From Cupriavidus pauculus (GTDB taxonomy: Bacteria > Pseudomonadota > Gammaproteobacteria > Burkholderiales > Burkholderiaceae): a stretch of DNA of 64,000 nucleotides. Shown here piece after piece: positions 44,918 to 55,178 of the stretch. Each line of letters opens with the position of its first letter. Within the stretch, counting starts at the first letter, position 1. The notes beneath the pieces were generated by a model, which was not told the DNA's origin, ran no database searches, and saw nothing but the letters and a program-made list of their open reading frames with translations. The position numbers and the translations under genes are program-made. The stretch spans positions 444,391 through 508,390 of the forward strand of contig NZ_PJRP01000003.1 of NCBI RefSeq assembly GCF_002858765.1, read 5' to 3'.

Positions 44918-45781
44918 TCACGTCAGGCTTTTGACTTCACGGACGTGGTCGTCGAGCTCGAGGAACGACGGACGTACCGTGGAGTACAGCACCTTGCGGC
45001 CGAATTCCACCGCCACCAGCGGCGCATAACCGTTGAGCGATGCCAGCAGCGTGACCTTGATGCACTCGTACATCTTGATGCTCTCGGACACCTGGTGCTC
45101 GACACGCGACGCCAGCGGCGACACAAAGCCGTAGGCCAGCAGAATGCCCAGGAACGTACCGACCATGGCGTGGGCGATCAGGGCGCCCAGTTCCGCCGGC
45201 GGCAGGTCGGCCGAGGCCAGTGCATGCACCACACCCATCACCGCGGCCACGATACCGAAGGCGGGCAGGCCGTCGCCGACACGCGACAGCGCATGGGCGG
45301 GAATCTCGGCCTCGTGGCGGAACGTTTCGATTTCGTGGTCCATGAGCGCTTCGATCTCGAAGGCGTTCATGTTGCCGTTGACCATCATGCGCAGGTAGTC
45401 GGTCAGGAACTCCATCATCTTGGCGTCGGCCAGGATGCGCGGGTACTGACTGAAGACACTGCTCGATGCGGGATCGGCAATTTCCTTTTCGAGGAACAGG
45501 ATGCCCTCGCGGCGTGCCTTGGACAGCAGCACGTACAGCAGCGCCATCACGTCCAGGTACAGTTCCTTCTTGTACTTGGAGCCCTGCAGCAGCGAAGGCA
45601 TAGCCTTCATCGTGGCCTTGATGGCCTTGCCGCTGTTGGAGCTGATGAATGCGCCGACGGCGGCACCGCCGATGATGATGAGCTCCGCCGGTTGATAAAG
45701 CGCGCCCATATGTCCGCCGGTGAGGGCGTAACCGCCCAACACCGCCACGACTACGACGACATAGCCAATAACTACTAGCAC
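44918..45781 (-). CDS. motA: Flagellar stator protein MotA
   Basis: A 287-aa four-helix stator subunit of the proton channel. The family start VLVVIGYVVVVVAVLGGYAL is followed by ALYQPAELIIIGGAAVGAFI, with KARREGILFLEKEI in the cytoplasmic loop. The GTG start at 45781 follows GGGGAT and gives the family N-terminus; a longer frame from ATG 45817 adds 12 hydrophilic residues ahead of helix 1. It is 121 bp downstream of flhC, and no sigma-28-like promoter was found in that gap. Confidence 0.94.
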   Translation of the reverse strand: MLVVIGYVVVVVAVLGGYALTGGHMGALYQPAELIIIGGAAVGAFISSNSGKAIKATMKAMPSLLQGSKYKKELYLDVMALLYVLLSKARREGILFLEKEIADPASSSVFSQYPRILADAKMMEFLTDYLRMMVNGNMNAFEIEALMDHEIETFRHEAEIPAHALSRVGDGLPAFGIVAAVMGVVHALASADLPPAELGALIAHAMVGTFLGILLAYGFVSPLASRVEHQVSESIKMYECIKVTLLASLNGYAPLVAVEFGRKVLYSTVRPSFLELDDHVREVKSLT

Positions 45782-45902
45782 GATCGGATCCCCGTCTGAA
45801 AAACACGCGTCAGGCACGCACTGGGCATCCGGCGCAGACGAGCGGCGTCACCGCCCGCCGTTGCCGGGACCCACCTGCCACGCGGACGTCAGGCCCGGTG
45901 AA

Positions 45903-46508
45903 TCAGGCTTGCGTCTGCGCGGATGCGGCGTCCTTCGAGAGCTTCTTCACCTTTCCGGCGCGCGAAGGCGGGCGGCACAGGCTGCAGACAAAGTTCGCGT
46001 GCGGCTCATAAGCATGCGTCACGAACTTTCCGCCGCAACAGGTGCACGCAGAAAGCTGCAGCATGTTGCTCTCGAAAAACCGTACTAACGTCCAGGCACG
46101 GGTGAAACTTAAGACGATTTCGCCACCGAGCAGCGAAACGTGCTCGAGGTACAGACGGTAAGCGGCCACTACGGCACGAATGCCCGACGTCTCGCCTTCC
46201 TGCACCATGAACTGGAACGCGGAGAAGAACAGCGACGAATGGATATTCGGCAGCCAGGTGGTGAACCAGTCTGTGGAGAACGGGAGCATGCCCTTGGGCG
46301 GCGATGCTCCCCGGAGCTCCTTGTAGAGGCGAATCAACCGGTCGCGCGAGAGCGTGGTCTCGGCTTCAAGCACTTGCAGGCGCGCACCCAGGCCGATCAG
46401 CTCGATGGCGAGCTGGGTCTGGTTGGCGTCCTGCAGGACGCTCTTGCGGTTGGGTACGGGAGCAGCCGTGAAACTGCGGGCCGACTGGGCCTGGAGGAGC
46501 GCGGTCAA
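45903..46508 (-). CDS. flhC: Flagellar master regulator subunit FlhC
   Basis: A 201-aa FlhC. Core: [41 protein letters not shown] and [12 protein letters not shown]. The zinc site is CTCCGGKFV with CSLCRPP downstream. FlhD4C2 activates class II flagellar genes. It overlaps flhD by 4 bp. N-terminal residues 1-25 and the C-terminal Lys/Ala tail are extra compared with enteric FlhC. Confidence 0.96.
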   Translation of the reverse strand: MTALLQAQSARSFTAAPVPNRKSVLQDANQTQLAIELIGLGARLQVLEAETTLSRDRLIRLYKELRGASPPKGMLPFSTDWFTTWLPNIHSSLFFSAFQFMVQEGETSGIRAVVAAYRLYLEHVSLLGGEIVLSFTRAWTLVRFFESNMLQLSACTCCGGKFVTHAYEPHANFVCSLCRPPSRAGKVKKLSKDAASAQTQA

Positions 46509-46822
46509 TTGAGCGACTCCACAGGTTGCCGGGCCAGCAGGATAGCAGCGTGGATCTGCTGCATATCATGGCTCTTGGCCGTATGGGTAAGGGTGGACAG
46601 CAATGCGTGATCGTCGAAGCGGAAACGGCACAGCACCATGTTCGATGCGGCCAGCTTGACGAGTTGCGCCGAGGTCAGTTTGGCAAGAATCTCAGCAATT
46701 TCCTTGCTGACACCAAGCCTGAACATGGCTTCCACCTGGTTTTCGCGCACCAGTCGTTGCGCAAGCAGAAGATAGGCGAGATTGACCTCCCTAATCTCCT
46801 GGAGAACTTCACTGCTTTCCAA
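46505..46822 (-). CDS. flhD: Flagellar master regulator subunit FlhD
   Basis: A 105-aa FlhD. Core: [56 protein letters not shown]. The start is probably TTG at 46822 (product [14 protein letters not shown]), placed after GGGGAAAAA. An in-frame ATG at 46876 would add 18 residues not typical of the family. Its upstream region carries the GTTACA array and hairpin described separately. Confidence 0.93.
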   Translation of the reverse strand: MESSEVLQEIREVNLAYLLLAQRLVRENQVEAMFRLGVSKEIAEILAKLTSAQLVKLAASNMVLCRFRFDDHALLSTLTHTAKSHDMQQIHAAILLARQPVESLN

Positions 46823-46952
46823 TTTTTCCCCGCTACCAAAAAACCCCTCGACCGCTTGTCCGGCGCTTACCTGCAAGGAAACCTTGCCGGCGACCAGATC
46901 GTTTGTTGCGTGTTCGAGTGGGTACGACGTACTACGAAAGGAACTTCGCCCG

Positions 46953-47146
46953 GTTACACCCTAACTCTGAAACGTTACAGATGTTACAGAGTGTAAGTGA
47001 AACTGTTACGTTTATATCGGCATTCCGCCCACAATGCCAATCCCTACTTACGTTGGGGATTGGGTAATGTCGTAAGGAAAAGACATGACCCCTGAAGTTT
47101 GTAACAGCCACTATGACTGTCTTCTGATTTTCATCAAAGGTGTAAC
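46953..47146. repeat. GTTACA/TGTAAC half-site array upstream of flhDC
   Basis: GTTACA occurs at 46953, 46974 and 46983, with GTTACG at 47005, and the inverse TGTAAC at 47100 and 47141. Spacings of 21, 9 and 22 bp put pairs two helical turns apart. The run is far from the surrounding GC-rich composition. It looks like a binding region for an OmpR-type or similar regulator of flhDC. Confidence 0.6.
47037..47063. promoter_or_regulatory. Hairpin in the flhDC upstream region
   Basis: CCAATCCC (47037-47044) and GGGATTGG (47056-47063) form a perfect 8-bp dyad with an 11-nt spacer, about 215 bp upstream of the flhD start and inside the GTTACA array. It may be an operator or a leader hairpin; no T run is present. 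Confidence 0.45.
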
Positions 47147-47219
47147 AGTTTGCGTACTGAACGGAAACGGGTTTCAGACGGTGGACACGCATCTCACGAA
47201 AGGGGGGTGCTGGTTACCA

Positions 47220-47972
47220 CTATTGACGAACGAGCGCACCTTGGCTAAACACGCGACGCAACCACGCCGCCAGCCGTGCAAACACGTCGTCGGGTGCTTC
47301 ACGGAACAGGTGCGGACGCGCGCGCTCCACCTGCTCAAGGACGCGAGCGGCTTCCTCCGCGCTCACCGACCGGTATTCCAGGGCCAGCCCCAGCAGGGCA
47401 CGCAGTTCGCCCACCTTGCTGCGGCCCAATGCCTCGCTCTCCTCGGTCTGCAACGCGTACATGACGTCGTAGGCGCGCTGGCGCAGGCTGTCTGAAATGC
47501 GCCACGCCGGCGTGCGCATGCGTTCCTCGATGGTGCGTACGTCGACGGCGGAAGCCGATATCTGCGCCGCCAGCGCCTCGGTGAACGCGGCATCGGCGCC
47601 GGCCTCGGCCAGGATGTTCGCCGCCCACTCCCGCGCGTGTTCCACGCGCTGCTGGGACGTCCATTCCGGCTGCACGGCCAGGGCAAACCCGAAGCGTTGC
47701 GCATCGCGCATCAGCGCCGCCAGCGCGTTCGGCAACTGCTTGTCGAAGACCTTCCTGGCCCAGCCGTACTCGCCGCTGGCCAGCAGGCGCATGACGGCAC
47801 GCTCGGTCAGCGGGCCATCCTGCTGCATCAGCCGCGCACGCATGAAATCGTCGAAGGCTGGCGGAATGAATTGCGGGTCGAGACCGGTGGAAACTTTTAC
47901 AAACGCATCGAAATCTGCGCGCAGCCGCGCTGCGGCTTCGGCCGACAGGGACAGACTGAATTCGGTATGCAT
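47220..47972 (-). CDS. Hypothetical protein, 250 aa, between flhDC and chemoreceptors
   Basis: Not recognised. A 250-aa, soluble, mostly helical protein beginning MHTEFSLSLSAEAAARLRAD and ending WLRRVFSQGALVRQ. There is no signal peptide, membrane helix or cysteine motif; it is rich in Ala, Arg and Glu. Phrases such as RVEHAREWAANILAEAG and LRALLGLALEYRSVSAEEA suggest repeated helices. Codon use equals that of its neighbours, so it looks like a resident gene. Its 5' neighbour on the same strand is a chemoreceptor and its 3' neighbour is the flhDC control region. Confidence 0.75.
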   Translation of the reverse strand: MHTEFSLSLSAEAAARLRADFDAFVKVSTGLDPQFIPPAFDDFMRARLMQQDGPLTERAVMRLLASGEYGWARKVFDKQLPNALAALMRDAQRFGFALAVQPEWTSQQRVEHAREWAANILAEAGADAAFTEALAAQISASAVDVRTIEERMRTPAWRISDSLRQRAYDVMYALQTEESEALGRSKVGELRALLGLALEYRSVSAEEAARVLEQVERARPHLFREAPDDVFARLAAWLRRVFSQGALVRQ

Positions 47973-48086
47973 GATGTTCTGCAGACGAGTGAACGCCCCG
48001 GCGCAACATTTACAACGCTGTGCCGGGGCGCTGCCGTCCTTTTCAGACGACGATTATGTGGCCGTCGGATGTAGGGCCGATGACGC

Positions 48087-49937
48087 TCAGAAGGCGCTCC
48101 AGTCGCCGTTATCGGATGCCGGGCTGGCCGACGCAGTCGCCGTCAGCGCAGGGCGCTTCTTCTGTGTATCGGCATCCTCGTCGGCAACTTCAGCCACGGC
48201 CGGCGCGGCAGCCACCAGCGCGGTGCCGGCCTTGACCGGCTTGCCCCGCTTGCCGCCCTTGGCCACACGGCTCACCGGGGCTTTGGCGGCGGGCTTGACC
48301 ACCGAACGCACGACGGGCGCCGCCGGAGCAGCGAGCATCGGCGCCGAAGCCATCGATGCATCGTTGTCCGACAGGCGGAAGCCCGACACCGAATCCATCA
48401 GGCGCGATGCCTGGTCCTGCAGCGAACCCGCTGCCGCCGCTGCCTGCTCCACCAGTGCCGCGTTCTGCTGCGTCACTTCGTCCATCTGCGCCACGGCCTG
48501 ATTTACCTGTTCGATGCCCGAGCTCTGCTCGGCCGACGCCGCGCTGATCTCGCCCATGATGTCGGTCACGCGCTTCACGGCCTGCACGATCTCGTCCATC
48601 GTCGTGCCGGCCTGGCTCACCAGCGCCGCGCCGGTATCCACCTGCGCCACCGAGTTGTCGATCAGCGTCTTGATTTCCTTGGCGGCGTTGGCGCTGCGTT
48701 GTGCCAGGCTGCGCACCTCGCCGGCCACCACGGCAAAGCCACGGCCCTGTTCGCCGGCACGTGCGGCTTCCACAGCGGCATTCAGTGCCAAGATGTTGGT
48801 CTGGAAGGCGATGCCCTCGATCACGCCGATGATGTCGACAATCTTGCGCGAGGCATCGTTGATCTCGCCCATAGTGTCCACCACGCGGCCCACCACCTCG
48901 CCACCGCGCACAGCCGTGTCCGACGCATTGGCAGCCAGGCCGCTGGCCTGACGGGCGTTGTCGGCGTTCTGGCGCACGGTGCTGGTCAGCTCTTCCATGC
49001 TCGAAGCCGTTTCCTCCAGCGAGGCGGCCTGCTGTTCGGTGCGTTGCGACAGGTCATTGTTGCCGGCAGCAATCTCGCGCGAGGCCGTGCCGATCGATTC
49101 GGCCGAGTCCTTGAAGTCGCGGACCATCGACGACAGCTGCTGCTGCATCTGGCCGATCGCGTGCAGCAGGCTGTGGTCGTCGCCACGGCGCAGCTCCACC
49201 TTGGCCGAGAAGTCGCCATCGGCAATCTGTGCGGCGATCGACGCTGCATAGCCCGGTTCGCCACCCAGCTGGCGCGACAGCTGGCGAGCCAGGAACATGC
49301 CCAGCAGCACCGAGATCACCACGCCACCCAGCACCAGCACCAGCATCAGCACGCGCGAGCTGTTGTAGACGTTGGTCGACTCTTCCATGTTCGACTTGGC
49401 GCGGTCGTCGCGGCGCTTGACCATCTTGAACAGCACGTCTTCCAGCGCGCGGCTTTCCTTGAGCAGGTCAGCGCTTTCCGTGAAGACCGTGCTCTCGAAC
49501 TGCGACGTGTCCAGCGGCTGCTTGCTCACCAGTTCCACGTACTTGGTCATGCGGTCGCGGAACGGCGGTACCAGCGTTTCATACTGCTTGAACAGCGCCT
49601 GGCCTTCCGGCTGGCTGAACGAGTCCTTTGCAGTTTTTACGCGTGCTTCCATCGTCGTCAGCGACTTCTGGATCTCTTCCTTCTCGGTCGCGCGTTCGCC
49701 CATGGTCGATGCCGACAGCAACGCGATCTGGGCGCGGCTGGCGTAGACCAGGTTGATGTTGCCGTCCTGCACGGCCTTCAGCGCCTGCAGGTCGGTGTTG
49801 TAGATCTTGCCGGTCCAGTCCGCCATGCGCCCCATGTTGACCACGCCCAGCAGGCCGATGACGGCGCCGATCACCGATACCACCAGGAAGCCCGCGATCA
49901 GCCTGGTCGTAACGCGTAGTTGATTGAACCACTGCAT
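48087..49937 (-). CDS. Methyl-accepting chemotaxis protein, 4HB type
   Basis: A 616-aa chemoreceptor. Membrane helix 1 (about 11-30), a periplasmic four-helix-bundle domain (about 35-185), helix 2 (about 190-212), HAMP, then the signalling domain with the family hairpin tip [20 protein letters not shown] and [19 protein letters not shown]. It ends DWSAF, resembling the NWETF tether for CheR/CheB. A long Ala/Pro/Lys linker precedes the tether. The ligand is unknown. Confidence 0.94.
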   Translation of the reverse strand: MQWFNQLRVTTRLIAGFLVVSVIGAVIGLLGVVNMGRMADWTGKIYNTDLQALKAVQDGNINLVYASRAQIALLSASTMGERATEKEEIQKSLTTMEARVKTAKDSFSQPEGQALFKQYETLVPPFRDRMTKYVELVSKQPLDTSQFESTVFTESADLLKESRALEDVLFKMVKRRDDRAKSNMEESTNVYNSSRVLMLVLVLGGVVISVLLGMFLARQLSRQLGGEPGYAASIAAQIADGDFSAKVELRRGDDHSLLHAIGQMQQQLSSMVRDFKDSAESIGTASREIAAGNNDLSQRTEQQAASLEETASSMEELTSTVRQNADNARQASGLAANASDTAVRGGEVVGRVVDTMGEINDASRKIVDIIGVIEGIAFQTNILALNAAVEAARAGEQGRGFAVVAGEVRSLAQRSANAAKEIKTLIDNSVAQVDTGAALVSQAGTTMDEIVQAVKRVTDIMGEISAASAEQSSGIEQVNQAVAQMDEVTQQNAALVEQAAAAAGSLQDQASRLMDSVSGFRLSDNDASMASAPMLAAPAAPVVRSVVKPAAKAPVSRVAKGGKRGKPVKAGTALVAAAPAVAEVADEDADTQKKRPALTATASASPASDNGDWSAF

Positions 49938-50109
49938 AGAACTACCCCCTTCTTCTGTCAGAAATGACCGGGATGGACAATGCCACCCGGGTTGTTGTCG
50001 CGGCCGCCTGCGTGGGCGGCTGCTCTACCCCGTTCCTGATGCCGCGTGTTTTGGCGCGGCCCTTTATGAAATGGCCCTTGCCCCAAAGGGCGCGGGCCTG
50101 CTCCCCACT

Positions 50110-51747
50110 TCAGCCAGCCGCCTCCGCCATCGTCTCCATCTGGCGCTGGCGCGCGGGCCGGACTTCGGCCTGCGTGCTCACGCGGAATGTGGAGATCGAC
50201 TCGCGCAGGCGGTCGGCCTGCTCTTCCAGTGCGCCGGCCGCGGCAGCGGCCTGCTCCACCAATGCTGCGTTCTGTTGCGTGCCTTCATCCATCTGCGCCA
50301 CGGCCTCGTTGACCTGCTCGATGCCCGCGCTTTGCTCGGCCGATGCCGAGCTGATGTCGCCCATGATGTCGGTCACGCGCTTCACGGCCTGCACGATCTC
50401 GTCCATCGTGGCGCCGGCGTCGCCCACCTGCGCCGCGCCGTTTTCCACGCGCGACACGGTGTTGCCAATCAGGCCCTTGATTTCCTTGGCGGCGTTGGCG
50501 CTGCGCTGCGCCAGGCTGCGCACCTCGCCTGCCACCACTGCAAAGCCGCGGCCCTGCTCGCCGGCACGGGCAGCTTCCACGGCAGCGTTCAGTGCCAGGA
50601 TGTTGGTCTGGAAGGCGATGCCCTCAATCACGCCGATGATGTCGACGATCTTGCGCGATGCCTCGTTGATTTCCTGCATGGTCTGCACCACGCGTCCCAC
50701 GGCTTCGCCGCCGCGCACGGCCGTCTCCGACGCGTTGGCGGCCAGCCCGCTGGCCTGGCGCGCGTTGTCGGCGTTCTGACGTACCGTGCCAGTCAGTTGC
50801 TCCATGCTCGACGCGGTTTCCTCCAGCGAGGCCGCCTGCTGTTCGGTACGCTGCGACAGGTCGTTGTTGCCGGCGGCTACCTGGTGCGTGGCCGTCGAGA
50901 TGCTGGCCATGCCTTCCTGGATGTCATGCACCACCGACAACAGGCTGCGCTGCATCGTGCGCATGGCGCGCGCCAGCGCACCCACCTCGTCGCCGGCCTT
51001 GTGCTCGAATGTGGTGGTCAGGTCGCCGGCGCCCATGCGCAGCGCGAAATCGAGCATCTCGCCCACGGGCTTTTCCACGCGCGACACCAGCATGGCGCCC
51101 GAAGCCATCGACGAAATCACGGCCAGCGCGAATGCCCCCCACAGCCACGGCCACAACTGGGCGGCGGCTTCGGCGGACATCCAGTGCACGCCGACCAGCG
51201 CCACCAGGAACCATACGAGCCCGGCCATCTGGGCCCAGAGAATGCGGCGACGCAGGTTCATGCGGGTCAGCCGGCCGACGAAGCCGGCCACGCCGGTCCG
51301 GACCACCGCCCCGTCGCGAATCGCCAGCCCGGCGGCGCGATGCTCGCGAAAGCGCTTGTAGGCGGCCTCGGCGGCTTCAATCTGCTCGCGTGAAGCCATC
51401 GACCGCACCGACGTATAGCCGATGATGCGGCCCGCCACGCGCGTCGGCGTGACGGTGGCCTGCACCCAGTAGTGATCGCCGTCCTTACGGCGGTTCTTGA
51501 CGATGCCCACCCACGACTTGCCGGCCTGGATCGACGTCCACAGGTCGGCAAACGCTTCGGGCGGCATGTCCGGATGGCGCACCAGGTTGTGCGCCGCGCC
51601 CAGCAGCTCTGCCGTCGAGAAGCCGCTGGTCTCCACGAACGCCCGGTTCGCGAACGTGATGCGACCCTTGAGGTCGGTTCGGGAAATCAGGTAGTCGTCC
51701 GGCGAGAGCGGATGCTCACGCTGCGTGACAGGCTGGTTGTTGCGCAT
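50110..51747 (-). CDS. Aer-like PAS chemoreceptor
   Basis: A 545-aa energy- or redox-type receptor. N-terminal PAS domain ([51 protein letters not shown]), as in Aer with possible FAD binding, then two membrane helices near residues 170-215, HAMP-like region and a signalling domain with the [20 protein letters not shown] tip. It has no C-terminal pentapeptide tether (ends MAEAAG), as in E. coli Aer. It probably drives aerotaxis. Confidence 0.92.
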   Translation of the reverse strand: MRNNQPVTQREHPLSPDDYLISRTDLKGRITFANRAFVETSGFSTAELLGAAHNLVRHPDMPPEAFADLWTSIQAGKSWVGIVKNRRKDGDHYWVQATVTPTRVAGRIIGYTSVRSMASREQIEAAEAAYKRFREHRAAGLAIRDGAVVRTGVAGFVGRLTRMNLRRRILWAQMAGLVWFLVALVGVHWMSAEAAAQLWPWLWGAFALAVISSMASGAMLVSRVEKPVGEMLDFALRMGAGDLTTTFEHKAGDEVGALARAMRTMQRSLLSVVHDIQEGMASISTATHQVAAGNNDLSQRTEQQAASLEETASSMEQLTGTVRQNADNARQASGLAANASETAVRGGEAVGRVVQTMQEINEASRKIVDIIGVIEGIAFQTNILALNAAVEAARAGEQGRGFAVVAGEVRSLAQRSANAAKEIKGLIGNTVSRVENGAAQVGDAGATMDEIVQAVKRVTDIMGDISSASAEQSAGIEQVNEAVAQMDEGTQQNAALVEQAAAAAGALEEQADRLRESISTFRVSTQAEVRPARQRQMETMAEAAG

Positions 51748-51830
51748 GGGTGTTTGAACTGCGTTGAAGGCTCCGGCGTCGGGGCCCCCGCATTCTCGCG
51801 GGCGCCACGGGCCGCTTGTTACGGGATGGA

Positions 51831-52319
51831 TCAGGCGGTGCCGGCGGCGGCGTCGAGCGCCGCAAGATCGTCGACGTTCATCAGCTTCTCGATATCGGCC
51901 AGGATCAGCATGCGGCCCTCGAGCGAGCCAAGCCCGCGGATGTAGTCGGTGGCCACGCCGCCGGACAGCGCCGGCGCCGGCTTGATCTGCGCCGGGGTCA
52001 ACGTGAGCACATCGGATACGCCGTCAACCACGATGCCCGTGGTGCGTTCATGGATATCAACGATGATCACCACGGTGTACTGGTCGTAGCTGATCTCGGC
52101 CTGGTTGAACTTGATGCGCAGGTCTATGATCGGGACGATGGTGCCGCGCAGGTTGACCACGCCCTTCAGGTAGTCGGGCGCGTTGGCGATCTGCGTGACC
52201 GATTCGTAGCCACGGATTTCCTGGACCTTGAGGATGTCGATGCCGTATTCCTCGCGGCCCAGCCGGAAGGCTAGGAATTCTTCTCCCGCGCCGTCCGCGC
52301 GGTTGTTGCTGGTATTCAT
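51831..52319 (-). CDS. cheW: Second CheW-like coupling protein
   Basis: A 162-aa coupling protein. [36 protein letters not shown] and [20 protein letters not shown] match CheW and especially the CheW at 41309. It lies between the Aer-like receptor and the receiver gene, and a sigma-28-like promoter lies 127 bp upstream. It may couple these receptors to CheA. Confidence 0.94.
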   Translation of the reverse strand: MNTSNNRADGAGEEFLAFRLGREEYGIDILKVQEIRGYESVTQIANAPDYLKGVVNLRGTIVPIIDLRIKFNQAEISYDQYTVVIIVDIHERTTGIVVDGVSDVLTLTPAQIKPAPALSGGVATDYIRGLGSLEGRMLILADIEKLMNVDDLAALDAAAGTA

Positions 52320-52445
52320 GTTGCCCCCGCTGGCAAGGTTGGTCGTGGCCGGGGTAGCGTGCCCCTGGCTGCTGGCGACCCGAGGTGATCAGCCGGCCTG
52401 CGGCCCAATGGACCAAGCCGGACCACCTGCTATGGCCCTCCAGTA

Positions 52446-52472
52446 TTTACGGCACGATGCGGGGTGAATTAA
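52446..52472 (-). promoter_or_regulatory. Sigma-28-like promoter upstream of second cheW
   Basis: On the minus strand TTAA (52472-52469), 15 bp, then GCCGTAAA (52453-52446); compare TAAA-N15-GCCGATAA. It is 127 bp upstream of the cheW ATG at 52319 in a 172-bp gap. Confidence 0.55.
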
Positions 52473-52491
52473 GGACGACTTGGCGCCCGGC

Positions 52492-52875
52492 TTACCCCTC
52501 CGTGGGAGGGTCCAGTAGCGCGTGGACGGAAGCCAGCAGGTCTTCCGGATCGAAGGGCTTGGCCAGGAAACCCGAGGCGCCAGCCTCGCGGGCCTGCTCC
52601 AGGATGCGGTCGTCGTGCTCGGTCGAGAGCATCAGGATCGGAATCGACTCATAGGCCGGCGTGGCGCGCAGGGCGCGGATCAGCGACAGGCCGTCCATGA
52701 CGGGCATCACCTGGTCGGTGACCAGCATGCCGAATTGTCCCTCCAAGGCCACCTCGTGCGCCTCCTTGCCGTCGGCCGCCTCCGTCACCGTGAATCCGCC
52801 CGCACGCAGGCAGGCGCCGGTCATGCGGCGCAGGGATGGCGAATCGTCGACGACGAGGATGTGCGGAAGGGACAT
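52492..52875 (-). CDS. Single-domain response regulator (CheY-like)
   Basis: A 127-aa receiver. Acidic pair in ILVVDDSPSLRRMTGACL, phospho-Asp in LVTDQVMPVMDGLSL, Ser in MLSTEHDD, Lys in FLAKPFDPEDLL. No output domain. The order differs from CheY (no FliM-specific residues can be judged), so it may be a phosphate sink or a signal to the EAL protein next to it. Confidence 0.93.
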   Translation of the reverse strand: MSLPHILVVDDSPSLRRMTGACLRAGGFTVTEAADGKEAHEVALEGQFGMLVTDQVMPVMDGLSLIRALRATPAYESIPILMLSTEHDDRILEQAREAGASGFLAKPFDPEDLLASVHALLDPPTEG

Positions 52876-52988
52876 CGGGGACTCCGTGTGGGTTGGTCCG
52901 CCAGTGGCAAGTCAGCGCGGCCGGCGACGGACAGGCCAGCTGGCCAGGGCGTGCGAAATCCGGCATGCGCCACTGCCCTGTCACCTTC

Positions 52989-53015
52989 ATAACGACGCGC
53001 CAGGCGCACGCTTTA
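52989..53015 (-). promoter_or_regulatory. Sigma-28-like promoter upstream of the receiver gene
   Basis: On the minus strand TAAA (53015-53012), 15 bp, then GTCGTTAT (52996-52989). The -35 matches perfectly and the -10 shares five of eight positions with GCCGATAA. It is 114 bp upstream of the receiver ATG. Confidence 0.55.
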
Positions 53016-53051
53016 GCGTTGTTGACGAATTTTCACGTTTCGCCCGGCCGC

Positions 53052-55040
53052 TCAGCCGCGCAGCGGCTGGGCACCATGCAATTGTTCGGCAAAGGCCGGG
53101 GCATCGAGCGGCACTGCCATCAGGTAGCCCTGCACCTCGTCGCAGCCCATACCGTGCAGGATGTCCAGCTGCGAGGCCGACTCCACGCCCTCGGCCACCA
53201 CCTTCATGCGCAGTTCGTGCGCCAGTGCCACCATCGACCCCACGATCGCCCGGCCCTGCGGATCGGCGTCCAGCCCGCCAATCAGCGTGCGGTCGATCTT
53301 CAACGTGCCCACGCGCAGCCGCTTCAGGTAGCCCAGGCTGGAATAGCCGCTGCCGAAATCGTCCAGCGCCACGTGGATGCCCAGCGACTGCAGCTCGGCC
53401 AGCGTCTCCATCGACTTGCCGATGTCCTTCATGGCCGCCGTCTCGGTAATTTCGAGCGTGATGGCCGAGGGCGGAATGTCGTGCTGGTGAATCTGTTCGA
53501 GCAGGTATTGCGGGAAGTTGCGGCTGGCAAAGCGCAGCCCCGATACGTTGATGGCCACCGGCACCGTCGGCAGCCCGGCGTCCTGCCACGCGCGCACCTG
53601 GGCGCAGACCGTGGCGATGACCCAGTCGTCGAGCTTGTCAATCTGGCCCGACTGCTCGGCCACCATGATGAATTCGGCCGGATTGACCGGGCCCAGCGTT
53701 GGATGCCGCCAGCGGCACAGCGCCTCGGCCCCTACTACGCCGCGCGACTTCACGTCGTACTTCGGCTGGTACATCAGCGACAACGCGTCGTCCTGGATGG
53801 CCGGCCAGAGATCGCGGCGGATGACGCGCATGCGGCGCGCCCGTTCGCCGGCGGCGGAATTGAACACGCGCATCTGGTTCGAGCCGCTTTCGCGCGCTTC
53901 CGTCAGGCTGACGCGCGCCGCCTGCATCAGCGATTCCGAAGTGGCCGCGTCGCGCGGATAGATGGCAATGCCGATGTTCACGCCGATCTGCATCTGCAGC
54001 CCGCGCGCCGCCACGAATTCGGACAGCGATCCAAGCACGCGCGCACCCAGATCGTGCGCCCGGTTGTGCTGCACCAGTTCCGGCACCCCTACCGCGAATT
54101 CATCGCGCGCCAGCCGTGCCAGGAAGTGGTGCGGTTCCAGCGCGGCCTGGGCCAGCGCGCCCGCATCCTGCGCCAGGATGTCGTCGGCGCGTACCTCGAA
54201 GACTTCGTCGACCTCGCGGAAATCGGCAATATGGATCAGCAGCACGGCGCAGGCGGTTTCCGACAACCGGGCATGCGCGATGGTCTGGTCGAGCCAGCGC
54301 GCAAAGGCGGTGCGATCGGGAAGATCCTCGTTGCTCACGCTGTACTCGCCAACGGGCGGCTGGTCGCGGCCCGACGCCCGCACGGTCAGCCCGGCCAGGC
54401 GACCGTGGCCACGCCGCACCAGACGCGGCTCGCCGGCACGCCCGGCGGCCGGGAATTCGTCAGAAACGCCGGACACATCGTCGGCCAGCGCCCCCTCGGC
54501 ATACACCCCCGCCCACTTGCGCGACTGGATGCGATGCATCGCATAGAGCGCAGAGCACAGCAGCATCAGCCCACCGGCCAGCCACGCCGACCCGTGCAGG
54601 CCAGCCACGTCTAGGCAGTCGCGCGGCGACATCGACAGGCCGCCGCACGCCCCGCCCAGCCGCGCGCCGGCCACCGCCACCAGGCCCGCGCCGGCCAGCA
54701 TGGCCGTGACGATGGCAACCTGCCAGCCACGCCCGCCCTGGCGCATCCAGTGCCAGGCGGGGGCGATCAGGTGCGATGCGGCCAGGCTTGCCGCCAGCGT
54801 CGCGGCGAAGGTTGCCGCCACGTCGGCGCCGCGATTGGCCGCCGTCAGCGTGCCCGAAGCCACCGCCACCCAGAGCGGCATGCCGGTGGTGAACTGCGAC
54901 AGCAGCGCGGCCGACCACGCCAGCGATCGGACAGCCGTGCGCCCCGGCTCGCCTTCCGGCTTGGCAGCGCGCAGGCCTCGCGCGGCAACAACGCCGAGCG
55001 CGGCTGCAAGCAGCAACAGGAGGGTATTCGTGGCAATCAT
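53052..55040 (-). CDS. Membrane EAL-domain c-di-GMP phosphodiesterase with degenerate GGDEF
   Basis: A 662-aa protein. ATG 55040 begins an N-terminal membrane region of about 170 residues (five or six helices). A GGDEF-like domain follows, with the signature degraded to LARDEFAVGV, so it cannot make c-di-GMP. The EAL domain (about 420-655) keeps VGAEALCRW, AINVSGLRFA, LEITETA, ALDDFGSGYSSLGYL, LKIDRTLI and VAEGVES, the metal and catalytic residues of active phosphodiesterases. It probably lowers c-di-GMP and favours swimming. Confidence 0.92.
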   Translation of the reverse strand: MIATNTLLLLLAAALGVVAARGLRAAKPEGEPGRTAVRSLAWSAALLSQFTTGMPLWVAVASGTLTAANRGADVAATFAATLAASLAASHLIAPAWHWMRQGGRGWQVAIVTAMLAGAGLVAVAGARLGGACGGLSMSPRDCLDVAGLHGSAWLAGGLMLLCSALYAMHRIQSRKWAGVYAEGALADDVSGVSDEFPAAGRAGEPRLVRRGHGRLAGLTVRASGRDQPPVGEYSVSNEDLPDRTAFARWLDQTIAHARLSETACAVLLIHIADFREVDEVFEVRADDILAQDAGALAQAALEPHHFLARLARDEFAVGVPELVQHNRAHDLGARVLGSLSEFVAARGLQMQIGVNIGIAIYPRDAATSESLMQAARVSLTEARESGSNQMRVFNSAAGERARRMRVIRRDLWPAIQDDALSLMYQPKYDVKSRGVVGAEALCRWRHPTLGPVNPAEFIMVAEQSGQIDKLDDWVIATVCAQVRAWQDAGLPTVPVAINVSGLRFASRNFPQYLLEQIHQHDIPPSAITLEITETAAMKDIGKSMETLAELQSLGIHVALDDFGSGYSSLGYLKRLRVGTLKIDRTLIGGLDADPQGRAIVGSMVALAHELRMKVVAEGVESASQLDILHGMGCDEVQGYLMAVPLDAPAFAEQLHGAQPLRG

Positions 55041-55178
55041 TGGGGCTGCGCGAAGGGAAACGGCAAAGGCGCGGGGAACACCGGAATGCGGGGCAGACAA
55101 AACCCCACATCATGGCATCTTGCGCGCTCCGTGTGAACCTTGTGGCACTCAGTCCTGTTTATGTCGACCTCGAAATAA

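Noticed and set aside
47085-47495. 136-aa plus-strand frame after AAGGAAAAGAC
   Set aside because: Most of it is antisense to the 250-aa gene, and the first 40 residues lie in the flhDC control region without a recognisable motif.
50041-50090. Nested GC-rich inverted repeats between the Aer-like and first chemoreceptor genes
   Set aside because: Stems are short (6 bp) and no T run follows on the minus strand, so a terminator is not supported.
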